Shown one piece after another: positions 24,596 to 38,063 of a stretch of 64,000 nt of DNA. Under the pieces are notes generated by a model. It had not been told where the DNA came from, did not search any database, and saw only the letters and a list, made by a program, of their open reading frames with translations. Made by a program: the position numbers and the translations under genes. Every line of letters begins with the position of its first letter. Position 1 is the first letter of the stretch. Source of the DNA: Dallia pectoralis (taxonomy: Eukaryota > Chordata > Actinopteri > Esociformes > Umbridae). The stretch lies in assembly GCA_029465975.1 (NCBI GenBank), contig CM055753.1:9057316-9121315 (forward strand), written 5' to 3'.

Positions 24596-24788
24596 AGAAT
24601 ATCTCTGTTGTGTTATCAGAGAGAAAGAGAAAAAGAAAGATGGGGCTGTGGAAAATGGGGAAAACGGGAGAAATAAGGAGAGAGAGAGACGAGAGAGAGA
24701 TGAGGGAGGGAGAGTGGAAAGAGAGTAAGAGTGGGGGAAGAAATAGAGAGATGGGGAAAAGAGAGAGATATGATAAGGGAGACTGCCC

Positions 24789-27771
<2,983 letters not shown>

Positions 27772-27895
27772 TTACAAAAATACACATCTTCAGGAGTTTA
27801 CATCGTCAGAAGAACACATCTTAAGAAGTTTTACATCATCAAAAAAACACATCTTCAGGAGTTTACATCGTCAGAAGAACACATCTTCAAAATCT
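27772..27895. repeat. 33-bp degenerate tandem repeat, about 4 copies
   Basis: Unit AAGAACACATCTTCAGGAGT then TTACATCGTCAG with substitutions. Confidence 0.75.
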
Positions 27896-27944
27896 CTCTT
27901 TTTTTAAGATGATGTTTCAAACCACTGATGTCACATCAAAAGTA

Positions 27945-28232
27945 TTTTGTGTCCTTAGCAAATGTCCAAGCTTATCCATTTCAATGCAATCCAAACATTT
28001 ATCAAAAGATAAATGCGTGTCCTCAGCAAACTCCCAAGCATATCATGCACATTATAATCCGGAAATTCACAAGAATGTGTCCGCATTGTTAGCAAACTCC
28101 CAAGCTTTGCCAAATCATGCTCAAATAAAACCAAACATGTCTCATACATAAACCTATGTCTGTTCGCAAACTCTCACGTGCATCAAGATCATTCCGATCT
28201 TAAGATTTGTCAAAAATAAGCGTGTTTACATA
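27945..28232. repeat. Diverged ~60-80-bp tandem repeat next to exon 10
   Basis: Units begin GTGTCCTCAGCAAACTCCCA with AT-rich tails and become more diverged toward the exon. The last, poor copy abuts the 3' end of exon 10, whose plus-strand sequence contains CAAACTCCC too. Confidence 0.5.
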
Positions 28233-28233
28233 C

Positions 28234-28350
28234 CAAACTCCCGCGGCACCGAGATGGCGTACACACAGTTGTGTCCTGAGGTGTAGTTACGGGGAAAGTT
28301 AGGAGACAACACGGTACCCTCTGGCCCTGTGGATCGGCTCCCACACGGTG
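28234..28350 (-). CDS. csmd1: csmd1 exon 10 of window: first part of a CUB domain
   Basis: The exon is 117 bp, phase 1 to 1; acceptor CTTCAG, donor TTTG|GTATGT. It encodes (A)PCGSRSTGPEGTVLSPNF, then PRNYTSGHNCVYAISVPREF, with an NYT sequon. Unlike the other three CUBs in the window, this domain is divided over three exons (10, 11, 12). The intron after it is 23.3 kb. Confidence 0.95.
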
Positions 28351-29666
28351 CTGAAGAAACCAGACGGACACACGGACAAGTCAATAACAGATTTCACCAA
28401 AGAAGAAAACATGTACCAGTATCCTATGGAAGCATATAGTGGACAAAATTCTAATTAAAAAATGAAATCCCAAATAGCATTTTCATTTTTTAAAGAAAGA
28501 CATTTGTGTTGGTGGAGATAATGTTCATGAAAATGTAAAAAGGGTTAAACAGCGTAATTGATTGTTTTGTCGAAGTGGCAACTACACCTTTCGATCAATC
28601 GTTTCCCATCCCGGGAAATAGTGTAAACTCCAAAATCTGAGGAGAGCATGCGAGGTCATAGGTCGATGGCCCCACTTCCAGAATTTCTTGTTGTTCTTTT
28701 CCCGAATGTGCAACTTATAATGCATCAGTAAAAAGCGAACAAAAAGGTGGGCTAAACGTTTACTGCTTTTTAATGGAGTGCTGGAGATCGCTTTCGGAAG
28801 TTTTATTGGCTTAAACCAATCTGGTGTGCACGTGAAGATCACATTGAAAAGCGCACGGCACTAACAAAATACAACAATTTAGTTTAAGTACATTTTGTTA
28901 ACGCCATCTGCTTTACAATGAGTTCATAGTAAGACATAACTTCTGATCCAGATGTATTCCAGTGAATTTAATCTGAGCATATGCTGAAATGTGATAATCC
29001 TGTATGAATATGCAAATGTACAGAATTATCATTTACTATTCAATGTGGTGGTACTTTTGTTTTTTGGATTGACCTTGCGACTTGTATAATAATAATATAT
29101 TTTATATCCCATTTGCACAGTGTACTGTGATAACCCTATTGCTACCTCTAGCCCACACACTGCTAACTTATTTACATGATCTGCCATTTGCAAATACATC
29201 CTGTGGTACTCCTCCTGCCACCTCCTGCCCTGCACACTGCTAGCCTATTTATTATATTTGCCTTTTGCACAATGCTTATCGTTTGCACTATCCATTCACC
29301 ACATGCATAGATGTTCTCTGCTGGTGTTGCCCACTGCACATCTACAATTTGCTACATTGTTGAACTGAAAACCTGCACAATAACACTCTAGATTTTAACT
29401 TAACAATCACTATGCTTTTATTATCTTTTGCGTGACCGCCTCATCACATTGGAACAGTTTTTCATGATCTGGCCAGAGCAGGCATTTCTAAAGGAGAACG
29501 TTTCAAATGTGTGGATAAATATGGATAAAGTGTTTCTGTGTATTGGTTACTATCTTCATTATCTCAGTGTTGACCTATCCAGTGTGTTTTGACATCAGGC
29601 TTTTTATTACTGTTTTTATAATAAACAGGAAGCAGCTGTGGCAAAATAATGTCTAGTCTTGCCACA
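28351..29666. other. csmd1 intron (exon 9 to 10), unique part
   Basis: About 1.3 kb, AT-rich. The stretch 29090-29400 has recurring TTTGCAC and CACTGCTA motifs (CATTTGCACAGTGTACTG, CTTTTGCACAATGC), which may be a worn LINE 3' end, but I could not bound it. Confidence 0.5.
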
Positions 29667-30315
29667 ACTATATATAACCATGTAATAACACATAGTTATT
29701 AGGGTGTTATATAGGTTATCCCTGTACTATATATAACCATGTTACAACACATAGTTATTAGGGTGTTATATAGGTTATCCCTGTACTATATATAACCATG
29801 TAATAACACATAGTTATTAGGGTGTTATATAGGTTATCCCTGTACTATATATAACCATGTAATAACACATAGTTATTAGGGTGTTATATAGGTTATCCCT
29901 GTACTATATATAACCATGTTACAACACATAGTTATTAGGGTGTTATATAGGTTATCCCTGTACTATATATAACCATGTAATAACACATAGTTATTAGGGT
30001 GTTATATAGGTTATCCCTGTACTATATATAACCATGTAATAACACATAGTTATTAGGGTGTTATATAGGTTATCCCTGTACTATATATAACCATGTAATA
30101 ACACATAGTTATTAGGGTGTTATATAGGTTATCCCTGTACTATATATAACCATGTAATAACACATAGTTATTAGGGTGTTATATAGGTTATCCCTGTACT
30201 ATATATAACCATGTTACAACACATAGTTATTAGGGTGTTATATAGGTTATCCCTGTACTATATATAACCATGTTACAACACATAGTTATTAGGGTGTTAT
30301 ATAGGTTATTCCTGT
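29667..30315. repeat. 59-bp minisatellite, 11 exact-length copies
   Basis: Unit ACTATATATAACCATGTAAT then AACACATAGTTATTAGGGTG and TTATATAGGTTATCCCTGT. The span is 649 bases, 11 times 59. The only recurrent variants are GTAATAAC and GTTACAAC. Each unit has inverted arms CTATATATAAC and GTTATATAG. It ends 20 bases from the exon 9 boundary. Confidence 0.95.
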
Positions 30316-30335
30316 GTTGGTTGCAGATGTATTAC

Positions 30336-30530
30336 CTTGACAACTGGGCAGCACCCTGTTCCAACCAGGTCGGCCGTCATCTCCCATGATACAAGTGAGA
30401 GTGGAGTAACCCTGGAGAACGTAGCCCGGCTCACAGTAGAACGTCACAGTGGAACCCAGCTTGTAGTCACTGCCCAGCCGAGTGCCGTTCATAACACTTC
30501 CTGGGTCAAAGCAGGACTCACGAAGCTTCG
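30336..30530 (-). CDS. csmd1: csmd1 exon 9 of window: sushi (CCP) domain
   Basis: The exon is 195 bp, phase 1 to 1; acceptor CTTTAG, donor TCAAG|GTAATA. It encodes KLRESCFDPGSVMNGTRLG, then YCEPGYVLQGYSTLTCIMG and ends GWNRVLPSC. Four cysteines, the tryptophan and an NGT sequon are present. A 59-bp minisatellite begins 20 bases into the intron that follows in gene order, so there is little unique sequence next to the 5' splice site. Confidence 0.96.
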
Positions 30531-31122
30531 CTAAAGAGAGAAGGAGAGAGGGGGTAAGAGAGAGAGAGAGAATGAGAGAGGGTGGGGGAGAGAGAGGGAG
30601 AGAATGAGAGAGGAAATATCAGGAACCCTTGGCATCAGGTGCAGCAGTACAGATGCTGCATCTTAATTTGAGCCACTCTTCTGCGGCAGCACAGCTAGAG
30701 GTTTTTGTTTGGACTGTAATGAATTGATTTGGTTTTTCTAAAATCTTAATAACATTCCTGAAAGTGAACAAATGAAGTCAGACATTTTCCGGTGGAATTG
30801 ACCAACCAATGTTAGAAGCCGTTTAAAATCAGCAAACAAAAAACGTTTGACTGGTTAATGGAAGTTTGTTTTCCTACAAAAACAAGAGGATTGCGTTAGG
30901 ATGCAGATGCATGGATCAAGTTGAAGGTAAATGCTATAATAAATTGTTTCCACAAGTATGCAAAATGTTAAGGAATTTTAAAGTCCCTGTGGTTCGTTTT
31001 CCAAACTTTGCATAGTGTGTAGGTCTGAGGCACCTCCCTTCTGCTCTGACCGTCTGTCTCATTGACGCGCATGCAAATCGCTCGATGAGAAAGCGATTTT
31101 CCCCTCGTCTCCGTGGTCCTAC
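30531..31122. other. csmd1 intron (exon 8 to 9)
   Basis: 592 bases. A GA-rich stretch (30533-30612, CT-rich in the transcript) lies directly upstream of the exon 9 acceptor and presumably serves as its pyrimidine tract. The rest is unique. Confidence 0.7.
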
Positions 31123-31310
31123 CTTTGTACTCCAGGTGGAAACCGGTGTAGCTGACCGAGCCGTCGCTACGGAAGGCAAGATGCATCGTGTTGGAGCTGC
31201 TCTCGATCCTCTCAGGAAGCTTGCTGTCTTGGAAGCTGCCAATCAGAGGGCTGTTGCTGTCTGGTCCATCGTAGATGTACAGGAAGTCATAGTTAGGCTC
31301 GATGCTAAAA
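31123..31310 (-). CDS. csmd1: csmd1 exon 8 of window: second half of the CUB
   Basis: The exon is 188 bp, phase 2 to phase 1; acceptor TCTCTAG preceded by a CT-rich tract (the GA-rich plus-strand run after 31310), donor CAAAG|GTAGGA. It encodes FSIEPNYDFLYIYDGPDSNS, then LPERIESSSNTMHLAFRSDG and ends GFHLEYK. The E-P-N-Y-D and YDG pattern again fits a calcium-binding CUB. Confidence 0.95.
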
Positions 31311-32541
31311 CTAGAGAGAGAGAGAGAGACATCGAGAGAGAAAGAGAGAAAGAGAGCAGAGGGACAGAAGGATAGAATAGAAACATTAGATCAAGGAAAA
31401 CCACTCCTAAATCAAATTGCTAATTTTAATGTTAAATAGTTTGTTTTCGATTTTCCCCTTTTTCCTCACCTTGCCATTTTGTGAAAGCCAAAATACAGCC
31501 TAGTCCTTTAGCAGCATGATTTAGAGTGCCGTGGTACAGAGACACACCTTTTTGACATGTTTCCAGGACAGTTTGACGCGGCCAATAATTACACTTCTGA
31601 TCAAAACGAGTACAGCAATATTGGCCGGCGATGAGTAACGTAGTAAATTTTAGGTTGTCGTAGAAATGTTGGTTGAAGTATCCGTCTCTCTCTCCCTCTC
31701 CCCCGAGCTTGATTGGTTGTCAGAACATTTATTCGTGTGCAGCACAGAGATAGACGACAGCAGCTAAAACACAGATTTATGGACTTTTTGGTTGGACTTT
31801 TTGGTTGGTTGAGGTGGGAGGTTAGAAGGAACTGAGTCGGCTCTTGCTAGTGCTCCGTACGTTTTTTTAGCTCATCTCCTCCTTGGGACAATGCTAACAC
31901 CAAAGTCGCTAGCGCTAGGATCTATTAATACCCGGGGATTGTAATTGCTTTAGCATAGTCAAAAATCAGGCACCTATCCTATTGAGCCGAAAACCCATCA
32001 CAATAAGAGGAGCGCCTCCGCCATGCTCCTTCACCCAACCCAGAACGCGTGTCAAGTGTTAACACGCACACACCTTTTAATCCTGAATAGCGTCCCGCAA
32101 TAAGAGGTGCCACTATCAAGGAAGCTCATTTGCATAAGCGAGATTGGGAGGTGTATATTCTTTTTTGTGCGCTAAGTGAAACTGCCACACTTCATTGGAC
32201 CTGTATCCGAAGCTAAAGGCTCATTGTAAGATAATATGAATCCCCAAAATGGGGACAAAACACTTCTGCTCTACACCGTATTAATGAAGTAATTAATTGT
32301 TGATAACCAGATGTGTTCAGATCTATTTCTCCGTCGCCTCGCCTCTGGAACCGTCACTCAGCAAACAATTAGCTTTGTTGATAATTGGATATGGGTAAAG
32401 GTGAACGCCCAATTAGAAGACATTGACAATAAAATCCTTGCTACTGCAATGTCAATAAATCCCTTCGAGTAATTTTATAATATAAAGTGTCATTGGTTTG
32501 TTTTACAGTATGTATTTCTTTTATATATCTCCTCTGCCGTC
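31311..32541. other. csmd1 intron (exon 7 to 8), part before the solo LTR
   Basis: A GA run at 31311-31365 gives the pyrimidine tract of exon 8. The remaining sequence is unique. CGTC at 32538-32541 is the left target duplication of the LTR that follows. Confidence 0.6.
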
Positions 32542-33206
32542 TGTTATGGAATTTTATGATCACTCAAGAAGTTTATTAACATGTAAGTCTAATAGATGTT
32601 GTTTAGGCCAAAAGGCACAGCGAAAGGAATGTTTAGGATGAGCTTTCTGTAGGACAGGAATATAAGGTTTATGATAGGCGACATATGTCTTTTGACCTAT
32701 TGACCTCAAGAAAGGTCCTGGGGAGGGAATAGATGTCACTAAGTAACTTCGAGGTGCCGGCTTGGCTGTTAGGAATTGTATGGGACATTGTGTATCTTCC
32801 TTCCTTTTACAAGCCTAGACACTTCTTTACTTCCCCTATCTAATTATCAAAGGTACCCTGTGGTCATCTAAGAGAACCATCTGTTCACCCTATATACTGT
32901 TTAGGTTTTGGTGTGTCAAGTATGTGCGTTACTGATTCTCCATAAATACTGTGTGAACTTCTGTCTCATCAGGTCAGTCTGATCCAGCACAGGTTATTGT
33001 CCTGTTGTCTGATGAAGACTTTCCTCAAACCTATTCTTTAAGCTTGCTATAGGGATTGATCTGATCAATGCAAAAGCTTAAACCTGTATTTGAGAAATGG
33101 TTTCTTAATTGCAATTAAACCTGTTAAAAGTGTCAAACTGTAACATACTCTCGTGCGTCTTACTTTAAGTTCAAATTCAGCGATTAAAGTCTAAATTTCC
33201 ACGACA
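32542..33206 (+). mobile_element. Solo LTR of an endogenous retrovirus type, 665 bp, duplication CGTC
   Basis: It starts TGTTATGGAATTTTATGATC and ends CCACGACA, flanked by CGTC on both sides (32538-32541 and 33207-33210). A TATA-like CATAAATACT (about 32941) and ATTAAA (about 33114-33119) are in plus orientation. A 4-bp duplication is what gamma/epsilon-type retroviruses produce. No internal retroviral genes are present, so this is a recombination remnant. It is antisense to csmd1. Confidence 0.75.
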
Positions 33207-34712
33207 CGTCACTGCGGACGTATTTCATATGGTGGTGTTTGGGAGAAGAATTGTCTCAGTAATGGAGTGTGTAATGGAAGTGTGTGAGATTGAACAGAAT
33301 GGGCTTTTCATTAGAAAACCTTGGTTGAGGGCCTGTACCAATGTCAACCTGCAAAAAGCCTATATTCTAGTGTGCAGTGTTGTTTAATCCCTCCTTTGAG
33401 GGGATGGAAGCATTCAAATGAGAAGAGCGCAGAGAGCTGTTAGTCTGCTGGAGCCAAAATGGCTGCCTGGAAGTAATGGCTTGCAAACTGCTGTTCGTTG
33501 ACAACAGCCTGACTAGCTTTCAGCCTGACTAGCTTTCAACTTGGATATCAAAAGACCAAACCTAAAGCAAACGACAAAAATAATCTACATTATCAGACAG
33601 TGTAACAGACACGAAGACAGTGAACAGCTCCATAATGTAATTAGCGATGTTAACTAAATTAAATGTCTCTGGTCACAAGGCATGCATATTCATTAAGCCA
33701 GGGAACGTTTCTGACAAAATGAGGCGACAGAAGAAGAGGGAGAACAACAGAGACACGTTTGCGTATGGAGCATCATTGCATGTTCTGGGCCTCAATATTT
33801 CCCTTCATTATCTCAATGTCACCACCGCAGTAGAGAGAGAGAAAGAAACATAAAGAGAGAGGGAGATTGGGAGGGATGGAGGCAGGGAGGGAGGGAGGGA
33901 GAGAATGGGAAGATACACACACACACACACACACACTTGTGATTACGATAACACAGCACAGTGTTTGTAACAGGCGGCCATGAGACATGCACGTACGCTA
34001 CAGGAGAAGCCAAGGGAAGCTAGCTAGCTGCGGGCGAGAGGCAAAGAGACCAATCGTCTCAAAGCTTTAAATTACCGCTTATTAGGTGGCCAATTCAGTG
34101 GCGGGGGCGGTAACATCTGTCAGCTACATGCCACGCTGTGAAACATACCGGCTACCAAACTTAATCTTGTTTTGACCTTTGACACCGGGCTGTGGGGGCT
34201 GGAGCGGACGCCTTTGCTCGGGCCTCAGCGCCGCGAACAGACGCAATTAGAGTGACTATTAAGGTGTGAAACACATTCATCACGTCTGTCCTTTTTTCTC
34301 CCATTAATTGGCTGCATCAGTCAAAGCAGGCCCGGGACGTCCTGATACAGCGTCTTAAACGTCGGGAGCTGAGTGGGGTCAAGTTTGGGTTCATTACTGA
34401 CAGAGTGAGCAAGGAATTCCAGCTGGGATAGTTAAATACCCGTGGAGAATATGAATAGAATCTTAATAATGTGACAGCGATATCAGTTAGCAGGTACCGT
34501 TGTATAATCACCGCACAACCTTTTGACCTGGCTGTGACAAAACTCCCTTTCACGTCCACCTCTGTGGGGGATATTACCACAAGTGTGTGTGTGTGTGTGT
34601 GTGCGTGTGTGTGTGTGTGTCTGTGTACGCAGTAGCATTATTAGGAAGTGAAAGCCTTTATCCCTCAGATAAATAATGGCACCTATTAACACCTGATTGG
34701 CTGAGACGTTAC
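33207..34712. other. csmd1 intron (exon 7 to 8), part after the solo LTR
   Basis: Unique sequence with a GA/GGGA stretch (33829-33905), a CA run (33914-33936) and a TG run (34582-34622). Confidence 0.6.
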
Positions 34713-34851
34713 CTGATGAAGGCCAGCGATAGGACGTAATCGGAATTCACAGCTATTAGCCAATCACAGTCCTTGCTATGGGGGTACGGGTGTGGGAAGT
34801 TGGGTGACAGGATGAAGCCGTTGGATCCGGTTAAATTTCCTCCACAGGGGG
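34713..34851 (-). CDS. csmd1: csmd1 exon 7 of window: first half of a CUB domain
   Basis: The exon is 139 bp, phase 1 to phase 2; acceptor CTTTCAG, donor ATCAG|GTAACG. It encodes (A)PCGGNLTGSNGFILSPNF, then PHPYPHSKDCDWLIAVNSDY and ends LSLAFI. It has an NLT sequon. It lies about 90 bases below a (TG)n microsatellite at about 34582-34622. Confidence 0.95.
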
Positions 34852-35853
34852 CTGAAAGAGCAGAAGAGACAAGGCTGTATTGAACATGTGACACAGTGAC
34901 GCAGATAATGCTGGATGGGGAACAGCAGTTGTGGTACATTTCCCAAAGTACATTTGTCCAAAATCCCAAAATAAGACGCCCGGAATATGCTCGAAAGGAG
35001 CAGGAAAAAACAAAATCTATACGGGTGTGTGAAATACTTTTTTTGCAACGGTTACGGTAACTAATTAATGAGTTTTCTAGAGATAGAAATGTTCCAGAAG
35101 TACGTTGGAAGCCCTGGACAAAAACACGCTCAAACCAGACGCGTGTGATCAAGAGCTTACGAGGATCCTTGAAGTTCCTTCAGAGTGACTCTTCTGAGCG
35201 AGCACACTCTAAAATGTGAGATTGATCTTGAGATCGGCATTCCAGTATTTGACATTAATTTAATGTTTTGCTTTGTTCAAAATTGGTACAGAGCGTCGAC
35301 AGTCTCCATGGCCCCTTGGCTTAAGAGCCACTTGGTGGGAGCAGGTTCTGGCGACACTCTGGAATCTAAATGCAATATGTTAATTAGCCAGACGGCTTGC
35401 CAGGGTCTGAGTCTCACTGCAACACGATTGGGTTAGCGTCTTTCTATTGTTGACTGCACGTAAGGGCCTGCTAGTGATGAAACAGAACCCTGCAAATGGC
35501 ATCAGACACATTTAACTCAATTTGCCCAACGTGTGGGCGGTGTGGCGTCCATCTACCTGTCCGCGGTTTGAGATATATCCACCTCCATCTAGCTTTAAAA
35601 CCGCTAACTTCTGGTCGGAGCCAGATCCTATTTCTTACTGTCCATGCAGACAAGAGACAGCTTAACAAAAATGTTTGGACTTTTTTTTTTAACCCTAACC
35701 CTATATTCGAGAGGTAATGCTTTTTCTTACTCAACACCACAAGATGAGGCTAAGCAATTTTATTTTAGGGATGTCATTAACCCCCCTCCCCCCCGGTTCG
35801 AGTCCCATTACCCATAATCCTTTAGGTCAGCTACCTGTGGACAGTACACTCAC
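34852..35853. other. csmd1 intron (exon 6 to 7)
   Basis: About 1 kb of unique sequence. It includes two telomere-like TAACCC units at 35690-35703 and an isolated B-box-like GGTTCGAGTCC at 35795-35805 without a usable A box. Confidence 0.6.
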
Positions 35854-36045
35854 CTATGCAGACAGGTGGGCTCGGTTGCCAGTAGTAACGATTGTCCACT
35901 TGGATGCACGTGATCTTCAGCTCTCCCTGGAGTTCGTAACCAGGGTCACAGAGGAAGGTGACCGTGTCGCCGGGCTCCCTACCGTCCCCATTACGGCTGC
36001 CGTTCATGGGCACGCCCGGGTCCCTGCAGGCGGTGGCCACCGAAC
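35854..36045 (-). CDS. csmd1: csmd1 exon 6 of window: sushi (CCP) domain
   Basis: The exon is 192 bp, phase 1 to 1; acceptor GCTAG, donor ATAG|GTGAGT. It encodes SVATACRDPGVPMNGSRNG, then DTVTFLCDPGYELQGELKIT and ends YYWQPSPPVCI. Four cysteines and the CCP tryptophan are present, plus an NGS sequon. This was one of the strongest residue matches to remembered CSMD1 sequence. Confidence 0.96.
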
Positions 36046-36488
36046 CTAGCGTCACGGGGAGGGGGGAATCAAGTGAGTCACCTCCCCTGAGGATTCACGT
36101 TCACGTCGCTAGTTGACAGTTTGTAATAGAACAGGCGGAAGTTTTACACGTCTTATTCCCGAAGGAACGGGTCAAACAAGGTGCCTGATAAGAAATTGAG
36201 AGAATCTCTGTTGGTGGTAATTGCACACAAAAATACGTACAACGCCACTTTTTCAGTGAAATAACAAAACATCTCACAGACGGACCGAAACTGACCGGTA
36301 GTCAAACTGGTTCAGAGAACAACATTGCTTTTGAAGATTACGACTTCAAACACTTTTTTCCACACGGTAGCCTCAAAAAGCCAAAAGCTCCCAGACTGAG
36401 CTAAACCTGAAGCGCGCACACACACACACACACACACAGACACACACACGCACTTTAAAGGCCTCCACGAACAGTGGAAACTACTCAC
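36046..36488. other. csmd1 intron (exon 5 to 6)
   Basis: 443 bases, unique apart from a CA run at about 36418-36448. Confidence 0.7.
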
Positions 36489-36691
36489 TTGAGAATTCAA
36501 TGGCGAAGCCCGACTTGGTGATATAGAAGTCGGTGTCAAACTGGATGGAGACCTGATTTAGGGTGCTGTGGATCCCGTCCGGGAGGAGAGAGCCGGACGA
36601 TTCCCTCAGGGACATCTCGTTCTCCGGGGGACCGTCCCACACCTTCAGGATGTCGTGTGACGCCTCCGTGTCAAAAGCCAAAAACTGCAGA
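36489..36691 (-). CDS. csmd1: csmd1 exon 5 of window: second half of the CUB
   Basis: The exon is 203 bp, phase 2 to phase 1; acceptor GAACAG, donor CTCAA|GTGAGT. It encodes LQFLAFDTEASHDILKVWDG, then SGSLLPDGIHSTLNQVSIQF and ends SGFAIEFS. The acidic pattern FDTEASHD followed by WDG is the E..D..D set of calcium-binding CUB domains, so this module probably binds calcium; that is inference from family knowledge. Confidence 0.95.
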
Positions 36692-37246
36692 CTGTTCGGT
36701 GAGAACGAGGGAAAATGTTATTCGCCCAGCAGCAAGACTTGTGACCTTTAAAAATATCCAGTTTATTCTAAATAGAAATAGCATTGAAATATGGTACGTT
36801 GTAAGCATAGAATACCGGACCCAGGCTACTATAGGAATGACTTGCAATGCAGGTCATATGGTGTTATTATTAATACTTTAGAAAAGGAGTTATTGAGTTT
36901 ATTTCGCGCGGAAACTAGATAAGAATGCAATAAAGGTTGAGAGCTATGTAAACGAACATATGCAAAGGGATGCCAGTCCACGAGACAGTTCGGAAACGAG
37001 CGATTGAGAAAAACCGGCCGGTAATTGGAGCTTGTCATTATACTGCTAAAGGAAACTGATGAATAAAAATATGATTTCAAATGAAATGCACCAGTGGGAG
37101 ACAGAGGGAGGACAGAAAAAATGCTGTTTGCCTCGAAGGTGACACTGTCCTGGGCTTCATGCAATACTAATAATTATATCTGTGATTGTGCATTTGGGCC
37201 TCATTAGGCCGTCCAGCCCCGGGGTGTACTAATTAATGAACAGTAC
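36692..37246. other. csmd1 intron (exon 4 to 5)
   Basis: 555 bases of unique AT-rich sequence. Nothing recognised. Confidence 0.7.
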
Positions 37247-37373
37247 CTAACGATGTTACCAGAGTCCACTTCAATGACCCAAGTGCAGCGCAGGTTGTTG
37301 TCGTAGGGGAACGGGTACCCGGGGGACAGGATGCGTCCGGCCGACACGCCGGTGAACTTCCCTCCACATTCGG
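37247..37373 (-). CDS. csmd1: csmd1 exon 4 of window: first half of a CUB domain
   Basis: The exon is 127 bp, phase 1 to phase 2; acceptor CTGCAG after a C-rich tract, donor GTTAG|GTACTG. It encodes (A)ECGGKFTGVSAGRILSPGY and then PFPYDNNLRCTWVIEVDSG. The two first CUB cysteines and the LSPGYP core are present. The final codon is split and completed by the first base of exon 5 to give serine. Confidence 0.94.
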
Positions 37374-38063
37374 CTGCAGGGGGGGGAGATCACAGAAACT
37401 GGCATCACAGCGTGCACACAGCATCGTCTCCGGAGAGCCCCAGACACGGAGATCCTTGAGCCGGCGTGTCCGACGCAGAGTTGCACCGGCTTGCATAAGA
37501 CATTGACAATATGTACGTGTGGCGGACGAGGTCCAGAGGCGTTGAGAACCCCGCTCGCGGCCACAGGTGAACACTTAACGCTGATTAAGAGCTAGTTAAT
37601 GCATGCCGAGACAAATGTGCACGACCGGCGTACGAGTATGCACACCCACAACACACACACACACGCACACACGCGCGCACCGACACACACACACGTGCAT
37701 GTGGCTAAGGGGAAATAATTAGTGTGTGTCTGGCATGGAATAGTAACAGGTCCACAGCGGCTCCTGAGAATGTGACGCTGATGCTGTGTGAATTATCTCC
37801 ATACATCAATAACACCCTGCAGGGGTGTTGCACACTGTTCCGGCCCAAATGGCACCCTGTCCCCCTGCGTAGAGCACTGCACTAGTGTAAATAAGGACTA
37901 GGTTGCCATTCGGGACACAGACCTGTCGAAGCAATAAGTAGCCGGCCCAGAACTTTCCTTCGCAGGGTAGCCGTGCCAGCCTCAGAACCTCAAAAATCTG
38001 GAATGGTGCAGTGGCCTCTCTGCACGACCTGTTTTGTTTAGCTCCAGGGCATCAATCACTCAA
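37374..38063. other. csmd1 intron (exon 3 to 4), low-coordinate part
   Basis: Contains CA runs (37645-37695). At 37844-37921 a fairly clear copy of the salmonid-type palindromic MITE is seen: CCCAAATGGCACCCTGTCCC ... GGTTGCCATTCGGGACAC. Confidence 0.6.
37844..37921. mobile_element. MITE relic of the salmonid-type palindromic family
   Basis: The left end CCCAAATGGCACCCTGTCCC and right end AGGTTGCCATTCGGGACAC are complementary arms of the remembered palindrome; GAGCACTGCACTAGTG lies between. This is the best-preserved copy in the window. Confidence 0.65.

Noticed and set aside
29090..29400. Possible LINE 3' end with repeated TTTGCAC motifs
   Set aside because: No coding remnant, tail or target duplication could be found to bound it.
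35795..35805. Second B-box-like GGTTCGAGTCC
   Set aside because: No A box at tRNA spacing and no cloverleaf could be drawn.
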